Assembly (NCBI GenBank): GCA_022766795.1
Contig: JALEPE010000075.1
Coordinates: forward strand, 1 to 19,343
Direction of reading: 5' to 3'
Length of the DNA stretch: 19,343 bases
Origin: Helicobacter sp.
GTDB lineage: Bacteria > Campylobacterota > Campylobacteria > Campylobacterales > Helicobacteraceae
In this document: in pieces, positions 1 to 8,434 of the stretch
Layout: every line of letters starts with the position of its first letter
Numbering within the stretch: the first letter of the stretch is position 1
Notes under the pieces: generated by a model
Told to the model about the DNA's origin: nothing
Database searches by the model: none
The model's input: only the letters and a program-made list of their open reading frames with translations
Position numbers and translations under genes: made by a program

Positions 1-608
1 GTGTAATCCACCACCACACATTCAGAATCCAAAAAAGGTTTTAATTTATATCCAAGTTCAGGAATCGCATTGTTGCGGAGAATCACGCCCTCACCCCCTT
101 GCTTTAAAACGCCTTGATAAAACTCCTCTAAATGCGCCCTATTTTGAATCGGAATCTGTGGAATGATTTGGATAAATGGGTTAGGATTCCGCTCTAAATA
201 CTTGCGCAAAAGTTGTAGGCGTTCCTGCAAAGTGCAATCCTCACAAACCCCACGCACATCAAAGATTTGAAAAGTAATTTGCCTCCACTGCTCCTCCTTT
301 GGAATCGCGCTACTTACGATACTTAGCGTCTCCTCAAAGGCATTATGCCTTAACCACAACTCGCCATCTAAGATAAAAGGTGGGAAGTTTTGAATCCAAA
401 ATTTTGGTGCTACAATCACATTTTCTTTACGCGTTTGGAGGCTTTTTCCATTCCAGATTCCACGCACACCATCAAATTTTTCACTCATTAAAAATTGCTG
501 TAATTCCGTTTCTTTAAGGGGTTTGTAAAAAGAAAATCTTGGAATCTCGTCCGCATAGGAGAGATTCCAAAGAAAAAAGGAGAGAAAAAGTAGAATAAGA
601 ATCCGCAA
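1..608 (-). CDS. Exported ATP-dependent DNA ligase (partial, runs off left edge)
   Basis: This open frame of 202 codons continues past the window edge. It begins at TTG 608-606, three bases after the gdhA stop and in the same frame, so no earlier start is available. The N-terminus (residues 1-19) is a signal peptide: a hydrophobic stretch ending SYA before DE. The nucleotidyltransferase core of small ATP-dependent ligases follows: the adenylation motif EKFDGVRG with the AMP-accepting Lys44, a DGELW motif, FDVRG, the EGVILR motif, and a YKLKP motif near the edge. These ligases seal nicks using ATP. Exported short forms occur in Campylobacter and Haemophilus, where a role in the periplasm or in DNA uptake has been suggested; that role is not shown by the sequence. 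The OB-fold C-terminus lies outside the window. It is probably co-transcribed with gdhA, given the 3-bp gap. No other Met before the KxDG motif could serve as start. Confidence 0.88.
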   Translation of the reverse strand, partial: MRILILLFLSFFLWNLSYADEIPRFSFYKPLKETELQQFLMSEKFDGVRGIWNGKSLQTRKENVIVAPKFWIQNFPPFILDGELWLRHNAFEETLSIVSSAIPKEEQWRQITFQIFDVRGVCEDCTLQERLQLLRKYLERNPNPFIQIIPQIPIQNRAHLEEFYQGVLKQGGEGVILRNNAIPELGYKLKPFLDSECVVVDY

Positions 609-611
609 AGC

Positions 612-1967
612 TTAGCACAAACCTTGCTCAATCATCGCATTAGCAACTTTTCTAAACCCTGCAATATTTGCTCCAAGCACGAGGTTTGTAGGTTCGCCAA
701 ACTCTTTTGCAGTTTCACTTGCATTTGCATAGATATTTTTCATAATATTGTGCAATTTATTATCCACTTCCTCAAAAGTCCAAGCTGTCATTGCTGCATT
801 TTGGCTCATTTCAAGCCCACTTGTCGCTACTCCTCCAGCATTAGCTGCCTTGCCCGGACCATAGCAGATTTTTGCGTCTAGGAATTTATGCACTGCCTCA
901 ATCGTAGAAGGCATATTTGCGCCCTCGCTGACACATTTACAACCATTGTTTAATAAGTTTTGTGCGTCTTTTGCGTTGATTTCGTTTTGTGTTGCACTTG
1001 GGAACGCCGCAAACGCTGGAATCGCCCATAGAGGATTATGGTCGCTTGGATAATCTTTTACACTTGTCCATTTTGCACTGCCGCGTTCTTTTGCGTAGGA
1101 TTCCAAACTTTCGCGTCTTATTTCTTTAATCTCTTTTAACAAGGCTAAATCAATGCCATTCTCATCATAAATCATACCCCTAGAATCGCTGATTGTTACA
1201 GGTTTCGCCCCTAATTGTTGGAGTTTCTCCACCGTATAAATCGCAACATTTCCGCTTCCTGAAACTAAACAAGTTTTGCCCTCTAAACAGCCAAAGTTGC
1301 TATTTTTTAGCATTTCTTGTGCGAAATATACACTTCCATATCCTGTGGCTTCTGTGCGCACCAAACTTCCGCCCCAAAGCAGTGATTTACCGGTTAAGAC
1401 ACCCTCATAAAGATTGGTTAATTTCTTGTATTGCCCAAACAAATAACCAATTTCGCGTCCGCCTACTCCAATATCTCCGGCGGGAACATCTGTGTGCGCT
1501 CCAATGTGGCGATACAATTCATTCATAAACGCTTGACAGAATCGCATTACTTCTCTATCGCTTTTACCTTTAGGATCAAAGTCGCTTCCGCCTTTACCGC
1601 CGCCCATTGCAAGACCTGTGAGAGAGTTTTTAAAGATTTGCTCAAAACCTAAGAATTTAATAATTCCCTCTGTTACGCTAGGGTGGAATCGCAAACCGCC
1701 TTTATAAGGTCCAAGCAAGGAGCTAAACTCAATGCGATAACCACGATTGACTTGAATTTCACCTTTATCATCTTCCCAAGTAACACGGAAATTGATTTGA
1801 CGCTCTGGAATCACGATGCGCTCTAGCACCTTATAAGATTCATATCTTTTATCTTTTTTAAGTGCGGGCTCAATGGACTCTAAAACTTCTTTAACCGCTT
1901 GGTGGAACTCTACTTGGTCAGGATAGAGTTTTTGGACTTTCTGAATGACATCTTGTGTGTAAGACAT
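612..1967 (-). CDS. gdhA: NADP-type glutamate dehydrogenase
   Basis: The product interconverts 2-oxoglutarate plus ammonia and glutamate in the cytoplasm, linking nitrogen assimilation to the TCA cycle. The 451 residues match the usual length of hexameric bacterial NADP-dependent GDH (about 450). The glutamate-binding region PYKGGLRFHP (Lys89) and the catalytic motif GGGKGGSDFDPKGKSD (Lys125) are intact. The Rossmann segment with SGSGNVAIY lies near residues 235-245, and the C-terminal EGANMPST and GKAANAGGVA motifs are present. The start is ATG 1967-1965, preceded by AAGGAAG at good spacing. The exported ligase gene follows immediately on the same strand. A weak -10 (TAGAAT) lies about 37 bp upstream. 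I see no truncation and no missing key residue. The product call is secure; cofactor preference is inferred from family resemblance. Confidence 0.97.
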   Translation of the reverse strand: MSYTQDVIQKVQKLYPDQVEFHQAVKEVLESIEPALKKDKRYESYKVLERIVIPERQINFRVTWEDDKGEIQVNRGYRIEFSSLLGPYKGGLRFHPSVTEGIIKFLGFEQIFKNSLTGLAMGGGKGGSDFDPKGKSDREVMRFCQAFMNELYRHIGAHTDVPAGDIGVGGREIGYLFGQYKKLTNLYEGVLTGKSLLWGGSLVRTEATGYGSVYFAQEMLKNSNFGCLEGKTCLVSGSGNVAIYTVEKLQQLGAKPVTISDSRGMIYDENGIDLALLKEIKEIRRESLESYAKERGSAKWTSVKDYPSDHNPLWAIPAFAAFPSATQNEINAKDAQNLLNNGCKCVSEGANMPSTIEAVHKFLDAKICYGPGKAANAGGVATSGLEMSQNAAMTAWTFEEVDNKLHNIMKNIYANASETAKEFGEPTNLVLGANIAGFRKVANAMIEQGLC

Positions 1968-2002
1968 GAATCTTCCTTTCTATATTAAAATTTACGCTTG
2001 AA

Positions 2003-2008
2003 ATTCTA
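2003..2008 (-). promoter_or_regulatory. Possible -10 box for gdhA
   Basis: On the minus strand the hexamer TAGAAT sits about 37 bp before the gdhA ATG in an AT-rich stretch. There is no clear -35, which is normal for housekeeping promoters in this phylum. Just upstream, GTTAATATT occurs twice in direct orientation (2038-2046 and 2051-2059), which could be an operator. Both readings are weak. Confidence 0.35.
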
Positions 2009-2179
2009 CTAAAATAAAATTTAATTTAAACTTATAAGTTAATATTTTTTGTTAATATTAAAGTAATATCTATAAATTTTTCAAAAATCATCTTACTTTA
2101 AAAAAGCTTGAATCGCTGTAAAATGAGGGATTTTTGAAGTGTGATAAAAAGAAAGATTGGATAAAAATTATATTTTCTC

Positions 2180-2206
2180 TTTAGTTTTTTAAAATTTAGC
2201 CGATAT
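2180..2206 (+). promoter_or_regulatory. Sigma-28 (FliA)-type promoter of the 532-residue EF-hand gene
   Basis: The -10 region GCCGATAT (2199-2206) matches the Campylobacterota sigma-28 -10 form CGATWT. A T-rich -35-like element TTTAGTTTTTT begins at 2180, 15-16 bp upstream. The predicted transcript would start near 2213, leaving a leader of about 22 nt that contains the AAGGAG ribosome binding site. The motif match is seen directly; the sigma-factor assignment follows from known flagellar promoters in Campylobacter and Helicobacter. Confidence 0.6.
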
Positions 2207-2234
2207 AGGTGGAAATCAAAATTAAGGAGACAAA

Positions 2235-3833
2235 ATGCAAACCAATGCAAATTTCTCTTTGCAAACTTTTCAGTTTTCACACACTTCTTACACCCAATCA
2301 AGCGTGAATCAAAAGAATGCAAAAGAGATTACAAACACTCAAGCAAATAGTGTTCCACAATCTACAATTAACGAAGATGGTAATGGACAAGCTTCCAACA
2401 TTACCTCTAGCACAAGCTTAATAGGCAATCATTTGAGTGATTTTCAAAAAGCTGTTATGGATAGGGCATTAGGCACAGTTGCACAGATTAAAGACGAAAT
2501 GTTAAAAATGTGGGAAGATGTCTTTTCTAGTGTTACCAACAAATCTACTAGCAACTTCACAAACACTACAATGACTTTAGAATCCCTCTTTAATACAAGT
2601 TTGGAGCAAAGAATTTTAGGAAGTGGTATTAGCCTCTCTCAAGGATTCTCTCAATCCTTAGAAGTCTCTATACAAGGCACGATTGTTGCAAGTGATGGCA
2701 CACAAAGACAATTAGATATTAATATTGGAATCTCACAAAGCTTTGTGCAAAACTTGCAACTTAATCGCTCCAATGCGACACAAAACATTCCGCAAGGGGT
2801 CAATAAAAAAATCATTGATCCGCTCGTGATTGATTATGAGGGAAATGGCACAGAGTTAAGCGATACAAAAATGCGCTTTGACTTGGATAGCGATGGGACG
2901 CCTGACCAAATTGCGACCCTTAAAAAAGGCTCTGGATTCCTAGCGTTAGACAAAAATGGTGATGGTAAAATCAACGATGGAAATGAGCTTTTTGGCACAA
3001 AAAGTGGCGATGGCTTCAAGGATTTAAGCGTTTATGATTCTAATGGCGATGGCAAGATTGACAAAGACGACCCCATCTATGATAAACTAAGAATCTGGAC
3101 ACCCGATGGCAATGGCGAGGGAAAACTCGTAGGACTTGGCGAAAAAGGTGTGGGAGTGATTTATCTAAACCCCAAAGAAAGCGAAGAGTTAATGAAAGGG
3201 GAAAGTGGAGATTTACTAGGCATTAAACGCAAGAGTGCGGATTTTCTCTTTAATAATGGAAACACTGGAAATATCCACCATATTGATTTAGTCAGTGAGA
3301 AAATCAAAGACGAAGCACTGCAAAACCAAGCAACAAACGATGCGATTCTAGGTGGGCAAAGCATTTCTCAAATCCTTGCAAACAAGGCTTATCAAGGAAT
3401 GGGCGTTTCTGCTTCTAACTTATCTCAAAACAGCATTATCCCGATGTTTAGTGCATTAGGAAATGGAATCACAGGATTGTTTGAACGTGTCCCTATGGCT
3501 AGTCTCACAAGTCTTGAAGTCAAAATGTCCTTTAGCCTCAATTCTTTACAAACTGCGAGCAATGGCGTAAGCGATAAAGTCTCTCAAATTTGGGCAAAAG
3601 TAGAAACAAACTTTGCAAAGATTGAAGCTGCAAGAGATTCCTTTGATAGCCTCTATATCAAAGAAGATAAACAAAACAAACAAAATAATCTTGTAGATAC
3701 CTTGCTGAAAGGATTCAACGAGGAAAACTTAAAAGAAATGAATCGTTTGTTGTTTAACCCATTGGAAAGAAATTTTGAAACCTTTAAAGCTTCTCTGAAT
3801 TTACGCAATGTCTATAATCTTTTAAGTGCTTAA
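2235..3833 (+). CDS. EF-hand / Ca-binding repeat protein, possibly flagellum-linked
   Basis: I do not recognise a named gene. The 532-residue protein has no signal peptide and no membrane segment. Residues 1-70 are rich in Gln, Ser, Thr and Asn. The centre (about 190-320) is a conserved bacterial domain: a DPLVIDYEGNG-type entry, then DxDxDG calcium loops starting near Asp216 (DLDSDG), Asp239 (DKNGDG) and Asp268 (DSNGDG), separated by a GSGFLAL turn and an ELFG motif. Such domains occur in uncharacterised proteins of many proteobacteria, and the loops predict calcium binding. The C-terminal 200 residues are helical and have no recognisable motif. The start is ATG 2235 with AAGGAG seven bases upstream. 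A sigma-28-type promoter lies just upstream and a hairpin follows, so it is probably monocistronic. A late-flagellar or secreted role is inferred only from the promoter and the absence of a Sec signal. Confidence 0.85.
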   Translation: MQTNANFSLQTFQFSHTSYTQSSVNQKNAKEITNTQANSVPQSTINEDGNGQASNITSSTSLIGNHLSDFQKAVMDRALGTVAQIKDEMLKMWEDVFSSVTNKSTSNFTNTTMTLESLFNTSLEQRILGSGISLSQGFSQSLEVSIQGTIVASDGTQRQLDINIGISQSFVQNLQLNRSNATQNIPQGVNKKIIDPLVIDYEGNGTELSDTKMRFDLDSDGTPDQIATLKKGSGFLALDKNGDGKINDGNELFGTKSGDGFKDLSVYDSNGDGKIDKDDPIYDKLRIWTPDGNGEGKLVGLGEKGVGVIYLNPKESEELMKGESGDLLGIKRKSADFLFNNGNTGNIHHIDLVSEKIKDEALQNQATNDAILGGQSISQILANKAYQGMGVSASNLSQNSIIPMFSALGNGITGLFERVPMASLTSLEVKMSFSLNSLQTASNGVSDKVSQIWAKVETNFAKIEAARDSFDSLYIKEDKQNKQNNLVDTLLKGFNEENLKEMNRLLFNPLERNFETFKASLNLRNVYNLLSA

Positions 3834-3842
3834 TGCCACGAC

Positions 3843-3874
3843 AAATCTAAAGCTTTTTATAGGCTTTAGATTTT
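3843..3874 (+). terminator. Hairpin terminator after the EF-hand gene
   Basis: A perfect 11-bp inverted repeat (AAATCTAAAGC at 3843-3853 and its complement at 3863-3873) encloses a 9-nt loop and begins nine bases after the stop codon. The T-run on the 3' side is short and partly inside the stem, so termination is probable but not textbook. Confidence 0.65.
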
Positions 3875-3963
3875 ACCCTTTCTTTAAAACTCCAAAATTT
3901 GCACTTTTAAGTAAAAACTCTTTAAAATCCTTTTTTACTTTGACTTTTTATAAGGAATCTTAA

Positions 3964-4704
3964 ATGTTTGATTGGATTACAAGCCCTGAAATGTGGATAG
4001 CATTAACAACTTTAATCGCCCTTGAAATTGTGCTAGGCATTGACAATATCATTTTTATTGCGATTCTTGTAGGACGATTGCCCCAAGAACAGCGACAAAA
4101 AGCAAGGATACTAGGACTCTCTTTGGCGATGATTACCCGCCTTTTGTTGCTACTTTCGCTCTTTTGGATTATGAAACTCACCGCCCCACTCTTTACTATT
4201 TTTACACAAGAAATTTCAGGACGCGATATAATTCTAATCTTGGGAGGATTATTTTTAATTGGCAAATCCACGCTTGAGATTCACCACGATATTGACGAAG
4301 CGGAATCCCAAAGCACCGATACCGCGTTACAAGAGGGTGCAAAAAAGGGCTTTTTTGCTGTGTTAATCCAAATCGCAATCTTGGATATTGTATTCTCACT
4401 TGATTCTGTGATTACGGCGGTTGGAATGGTGAGCAACATTGCAATTATGATGATTGCCGTCATTGTAGCAGTGGGTGTGATGATGATTGCAAGCAAAAGC
4501 ATTTCCGAGTTTGTGGATAACAACCCCACCATTAAGATTCTAGCACTTGCCTTTTTGATTCTCGTTGGGGTAACCCTTGTCGCAGAAGGCTTAGAATTTC
4601 ACATTTCTAAGGCTTATATTTATTTTGCAATGGCATTTTCTCTTGGTGTGGAATCCATTAATATCTATATCAAGAAAAAACGACTGAATAAAAACAACCA
4701 ATAA
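3964..4704 (+). CDS. TerC-family integral membrane protein
   Basis: The 246-residue protein has about seven hydrophobic segments and the two acidic membrane signatures of the TerC family: LEIVLGIDNIIF near residues 20-31 and its internal repeat-like partner DIVFSLDSVIT near 140-150. Family members (TerC, Alx, MeeY/MeeF-type proteins) sit in the inner membrane. Several are linked to manganese export or to metalation of secreted proteins, so a metal-efflux role is the best guess; the substrate cannot be read from sequence. A cytoplasmic loop rich in acidic residues (HHDIDEAESQ) separates the halves. The start ATG is preceded by AAGGAATC at 3952-3959. A TAAAAT -10-like hexamer lies at 3923-3928. 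The tautomerase gene follows 9 bp after the stop, suggesting co-transcription through to polA. No neighbouring tellurite-resistance genes are present, so the gene name terC should be read as family only. Confidence 0.9.
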   Translation: MFDWITSPEMWIALTTLIALEIVLGIDNIIFIAILVGRLPQEQRQKARILGLSLAMITRLLLLLSLFWIMKLTAPLFTIFTQEISGRDIILILGGLFLIGKSTLEIHHDIDEAESQSTDTALQEGAKKGFFAVLIQIAILDIVFSLDSVITAVGMVSNIAIMMIAVIVAVGVMMIASKSISEFVDNNPTIKILALAFLILVGVTLVAEGLEFHISKAYIYFAMAFSLGVESINIYIKKKRLNKNNQ

Positions 4705-4713
4705 AGGAATCCT

Positions 4714-4938
4714 ATGCCTTATGTCAATATCAAAATCACACGCGAAAATGGCACACCAACAACAGAGCAAAAGCAACGCATTATACAAGGAGTTACAGAA
4801 CTTCTAGGCGAGGTTTTATGTAGGAATCCCGCTTCACTTGTCGTTGTCATTGATGAAATAGACTGCGACAACTATGGAGTGGGCGGAATCACAATCACGC
4901 AAAAGCGCAAACTGCAAAACCCTAAAGGCATACAATGA
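4714..4938 (+). CDS. 4-oxalocrotonate tautomerase family protein (DmpI-like)
   Basis: The 74-residue protein begins MPYVNIKI. After Met removal Pro1 is the general base that defines this superfamily. The family's usual subunit length is 60-75 residues, assembling as hexamers or dimers with a beta-alpha-beta fold. The segment VVVIDEIDCDNYGVGG matches the second strand and the downstream loop of DmpI-type proteins; Helicobacter pylori has a comparable small tautomerase. The usual reaction is keto-enol tautomerisation of 2-hydroxymuconate-like substrates, but the physiological substrate in Helicobacter is not established and no aromatic-degradation genes are nearby. The ATG follows AAGGAATC (4704-4711). 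Its stop overlaps the polA start in an ATGA tetranucleotide, so translation of the two is probably coupled. Confidence 0.9.
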   Translation: MPYVNIKITRENGTPTTEQKQRIIQGVTELLGEVLCRNPASLVVVIDEIDCDNYGVGGITITQKRKLQNPKGIQ

Positions 4939-7652
4939 AAACACTCACTATCATTGATACCTTTGGATTCCTCTTTCGTAGTTATTTTGCTTTGCCACCG
5001 CTGAAAAATCACGATGGCTTCCCCACAGGATTGCTCACAGGCTTTGCAAAACTCATTATGCAATTACACAAGGATTATCCGCAAGATTATCTAGTGTTTG
5101 CGCTAGATTCCAAAGAGGAAAATTTCCGCAAAAACATTGACCCACTTTATAAGGCAAACCGCCCAGAAGTCCCGCAAGACCTTAAATTACAGCTAAAAGT
5201 TGCCATAGAATGGGTGGAACAAATGGGATTTAAGAATATTTCCATTGCGGGTTACGAGGCAGATGATGTGATTGCGTCCATCAACAAATGCGCAAACGCA
5301 TTAAATGTCTATGTGCGCATTATTAGCCACGATAAAGATTTATATCAGCTCATTGACGGGGATACTTTTTTGTTTGATCCCAAAACAAAGAAAGAAATTC
5401 ACGCAGTGGATTGCATAGAAAAATATGGGGTTACACCTGCGCAATTTGTGGATTTTCAAAGCCTTGTGGGTGATAATTCCGATAATGTCCCGGGCGTGAA
5501 AGGAATCGGCGCAAAGGGAGCGGCGGGATTGTTGCATAACTTTAAAACCCTAGATGGAATCTATGAAAATATTGACAAAATTACCTCCAAACGCACACAA
5601 GAGTTGCTAAAAATTTACAAAGAGGACGCTTATCGTAGCCAACAACTCGTGCGTTTGCGTGAGGATTTGTTAGAAAATTTTAATCTGCAAGATTGCCAAA
5701 TGCCACACCAAAACCCCTTGCTAAAAATCACAGAATCCCTCAAAGCCTACGAAATCAATAGCGTTCTTAAAAAGATTCTGCCCAAAGATTCACCCAAAAA
5801 CTCCCTACATCTCTTTGAAAATGCAACAAAAATCAGAGAATCGCAGGGCTTCACGCTACAAACTCCAGAACCAACGCCCTTTACTTTTAATTCTCATCTC
5901 CTCAATACCGATGAGAAATTACAGGCTTTCTTTCCCAACATTTCAAGCGATTCCATTGTGTCCTTTGACACCGAAACAACAAATTTAGATGTATTAAATG
6001 CTAAGATTGTGGGATTCTCCTTTTGCCTTGATGGTATCAATGCGTATTATGTCCCTCTAGCACACAATTATCTAGGCGTAGAGAAGCAGGTGAGCAGACA
6101 AGTTGCGTTTGATTTTATTCGCGCACTCTTTAATGCTAAAGCCATCATTGGGCATAATCTCAAATACGACTTAGAAATCTTGCGCACCAACTTTGATTTT
6201 ACCCCCCCAAGCTTCCAGAATATTAAAGATAGTATGCTTCTTGCTTGGCTCTATCAAAGCGACTTGCCTTGCAATTTGGATTCCCTAATGTTGCGCTATT
6301 TCAAACACGAGATGATTCATTATAAAGATGTGGTGAAAAAGGGAGAAAACTTTTCACAAATCCCCATAGAATACGCTTGTAGATACGCTAGTGAGGACGC
6401 CGCAGCTTGTTATCAACTCTACCAAAAGCTAACCAACCTACTTCCGCAAAACTTGCTTCAAGTTGCGCAATCCACAGAATTTCCCTTTATCCAATGCCTC
6501 GTCAATATGGAGTTAAGCGGGACGAAAATTGACATTGAATACTTTAAAGAATTAAAACTAGAAATGTCCGCTAAACTCTCTAGTCTTTCAGAGGAGATTT
6601 ATTCCCTTGCGCAAAAGAAGTTTAACCTCAATTCGCCCCAGCAACTCTCTATTGCGTTGTTTGAGGATTTAAAATTACAAAGTGGCAAAAAAACAAAATC
6701 CGGCTTAAGCACCTCTCAAATGGTGCTAAACTCCCTTGTTGATGCACACCCTATCGTCCCAAAAATCCTTGAATATCGTGAGTTTTTCAAGCTTTTTAGC
6801 ACCTATATTGAACCCCTTATTGAACACGCTAAACTAAACGCATCACATAAAATCTATACTTCTTTTATGCAAACAGGCACAAGCACGGGCAGACTAAGCT
6901 CCAAAAACCCAAATCTCCAAAATATCCCGGTTAAAACCACACAGGGCAGACGCATAAGGCAAGGCTTCATCGCGCAAGAAAACCACTTGCTTGTAAGTTT
7001 AGATTATTCCCAAATTGAATTGCGACTTTTAGCGCATTTCTCGCAGGATAAGGCGATGATTGAAGCTTTTTGTCATAATGCAGACATTCATCTTGAAACA
7101 GCTAAAAAAATCTTTGGCGAGGCAAAAGCGCAAGAAAAACGCGCAGTGGCAAAGAGTATTAATTTTGGGCTCATCTATGGTATGGGACCTAAAAAACTCT
7201 CCGAAACATTGAAAATCAGCTACCAAGAAGCAAAAACCTATATCCAAAACTATTTTGAATCGTTCCCCACCGTGAAAGATTTCTTAAAGGCGCAAGAGGA
7301 TTTTATCCTAGAAAATGGCTACTCTCTCACTCTGCTAGGGCGTATGCGCAAATTTGACTTTCACGGAATCCAAGAATACCAAAAGGCGGCATTTTTGCGT
7401 GAGGGGATTAATGCAATTTTTCAAGGCAGTGCGGCGGATATTATCAAGCTTGCAATGGTGCAGATTATGCAAGAAAAGCTAGAATCAAAGCTACTTTTAC
7501 AAGTGCATGATGAACTGATTTTTGAAGCACCCAAACATTGCGTTGAAAATGAGGCAGAAAAAATCACAGAAATTATGGAAAATATTACCGCATTGCGCGT
7601 TCCTTTGCGCTGTAGCGTGAGTATTGGCGAGAACTGGGGCGCATTGAAATAA
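4935..7652 (+). CDS. polA: DNA polymerase I
   Basis: This is a full-length three-domain enzyme of 905 residues for Okazaki-fragment processing and repair synthesis. The N-terminal 5' nuclease (about 1-290) has FLFRSYFALPP, KANRP, YEADDVIA, SHDKDLYQL and the helix-hairpin-helix GDNSDNVPGVKGIG near 178-192. The 3'-5' exonuclease (about 320-500) keeps Asp345 and Glu347 of DTET, the HNLKYD motif and the YASEDA motif with its Asp, so proofreading should be active, unlike in Taq-type enzymes. The polymerase domain has motif A DYSQIELR (Asp690), motif B KRAVAKSINFGLIYG (Lys735-Gly749) and motif C VHDE (857-860). The start ATG overlaps the stop of the tautomerase gene by four bases. Its only neighbour on the right is convergent truA, 12 bp away, with no clear terminator between them. 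Confidence 0.98.
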   Translation: MKTLTIIDTFGFLFRSYFALPPLKNHDGFPTGLLTGFAKLIMQLHKDYPQDYLVFALDSKEENFRKNIDPLYKANRPEVPQDLKLQLKVAIEWVEQMGFKNISIAGYEADDVIASINKCANALNVYVRIISHDKDLYQLIDGDTFLFDPKTKKEIHAVDCIEKYGVTPAQFVDFQSLVGDNSDNVPGVKGIGAKGAAGLLHNFKTLDGIYENIDKITSKRTQELLKIYKEDAYRSQQLVRLREDLLENFNLQDCQMPHQNPLLKITESLKAYEINSVLKKILPKDSPKNSLHLFENATKIRESQGFTLQTPEPTPFTFNSHLLNTDEKLQAFFPNISSDSIVSFDTETTNLDVLNAKIVGFSFCLDGINAYYVPLAHNYLGVEKQVSRQVAFDFIRALFNAKAIIGHNLKYDLEILRTNFDFTPPSFQNIKDSMLLAWLYQSDLPCNLDSLMLRYFKHEMIHYKDVVKKGENFSQIPIEYACRYASEDAAACYQLYQKLTNLLPQNLLQVAQSTEFPFIQCLVNMELSGTKIDIEYFKELKLEMSAKLSSLSEEIYSLAQKKFNLNSPQQLSIALFEDLKLQSGKKTKSGLSTSQMVLNSLVDAHPIVPKILEYREFFKLFSTYIEPLIEHAKLNASHKIYTSFMQTGTSTGRLSSKNPNLQNIPVKTTQGRRIRQGFIAQENHLLVSLDYSQIELRLLAHFSQDKAMIEAFCHNADIHLETAKKIFGEAKAQEKRAVAKSINFGLIYGMGPKKLSETLKISYQEAKTYIQNYFESFPTVKDFLKAQEDFILENGYSLTLLGRMRKFDFHGIQEYQKAAFLREGINAIFQGSAADIIKLAMVQIMQEKLESKLLLQVHDELIFEAPKHCVENEAEKITEIMENITALRVPLRCSVSIGENWGALK

Positions 7653-7664
7653 GCTATCCAATCG

Positions 7665-8432
7665 CTAATAATCTACACGTGTTAGATATAATCCATTGGG
7701 CGCAACAGGGATTCTATAAAGCATTGCGCCTTTTAATTGCGATTCTAAATCTTTTAAATCCAAATGCCCTCTATCTATCTCCAACAAAAATCCAACCATT
7801 AGTCGCACTTGGGCGCGCAAAAACCCATTCCCCCAAAAAGAAATCACCCAAAATTTCTTGAACTCCCTTAGCTGCGCACGATAAATCACACGCGTTGTAG
7901 AATCGGTAGTCTGCTTAGACTCGCAAAGTGCGTTCTTATCCCCACAACCTCCCTTCTTCATAAAAGCCTTAAAATTATGCTCACCCATAAACATTTTTAG
8001 TGCGATTTTTATACGTTCAGGATTTTGCAAATTATAATGCAGCGCAAAAGGATTCAAGAATGGCGAATTATTTTTACTAAGCACATAGCAGTAACCGCGT
8101 CTTATAGCGTGGAATCGCGCGTGAAATGTATCTCCTGTGTGCCACATACGCTTAATGGTAATATGAGGATACAACTTTGCATTTAATTGCTTCTGTAATG
8201 CCCCCAAATCCTGCCAAAATATAGGAATCTCTAAAGAAATCACTTGCGCACTAGAATGCACGCCTCTATCTGTGCGCCCACTTCCGATAATTTTACCAAA
8301 TATTCCAACGCTTTTAAAAACTTCTTTGAGCGTTGTAGCCACACTTTTTTCACCTTTTTGACTTTGGAATCCATAAAATGCACCGCCATTATAAGCAAGA
8401 CGCATTGCAACCCTAAAGGAATCCTCACGCAT
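7665..8432 (-). CDS. truA: tRNA pseudouridine(38-40) synthase
   Basis: TruA isomerises uridines 38-40 in the anticodon stem-loop of tRNAs. The 255 residues match the family length. The signature GSGRTDRGVHSSAQV carries the catalytic Asp55, and later conserved elements include FHARFHAIRRGYCY and FWGNGFLRAQVRLMVG near the C-terminus. The ATG at 8432 lies two bases after the permease stop but has only a weak AAGAA upstream. An alternative ATG at codon 10 (8405-8403) is preceded by AGGG and would place the conserved LAYNGG segment nearer the N-terminus; either start is possible. It is the last gene of a minus-strand run. A truA gene downstream of an LptF/G-type permease is also found in H. pylori. 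The 3' end faces the 3' end of polA with a 12-bp gap. Confidence 0.95.
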   Translation of the reverse strand: MREDSFRVAMRLAYNGGAFYGFQSQKGEKSVATTLKEVFKSVGIFGKIIGSGRTDRGVHSSAQVISLEIPIFWQDLGALQKQLNAKLYPHITIKRMWHTGDTFHARFHAIRRGYCYVLSKNNSPFLNPFALHYNLQNPERIKIALKMFMGEHNFKAFMKKGGCGDKNALCESKQTTDSTTRVIYRAQLREFKKFWVISFWGNGFLRAQVRLMVGFLLEIDRGHLDLKDLESQLKGAMLYRIPVAPNGLYLTRVDY

Positions 8433-8434
8433 TG

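Noticed and set aside
624..1652. Several plus-strand frames opposite gdhA
   Set aside because: They are antisense shadows of a strongly conserved gene, with Cys- and Ser-rich translations and no start signals.
2211..2226. Possible sigma-54 site (GGAAATCAAAATTAAG) before the EF-hand gene at 2235
   Set aside because: There is no GC at the required ten-base distance from GG, whereas the adjacent sigma-28 motif fits well.
2098..2322. A 74-codon minus-strand frame upstream of the 532-residue EF-hand gene
   Set aside because: It overlaps the sigma-28-type promoter and the start of the plus-strand gene, is AT-composition driven (Phe, Leu, Lys, Asn) and lacks a ribosome binding site.
3964..4704. 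A dedicated tellurite-resistance locus
   Set aside because: Only a TerC-family membrane protein is present; no terZABDE-type genes are nearby and such single members are usual metal-transport-type housekeeping proteins.
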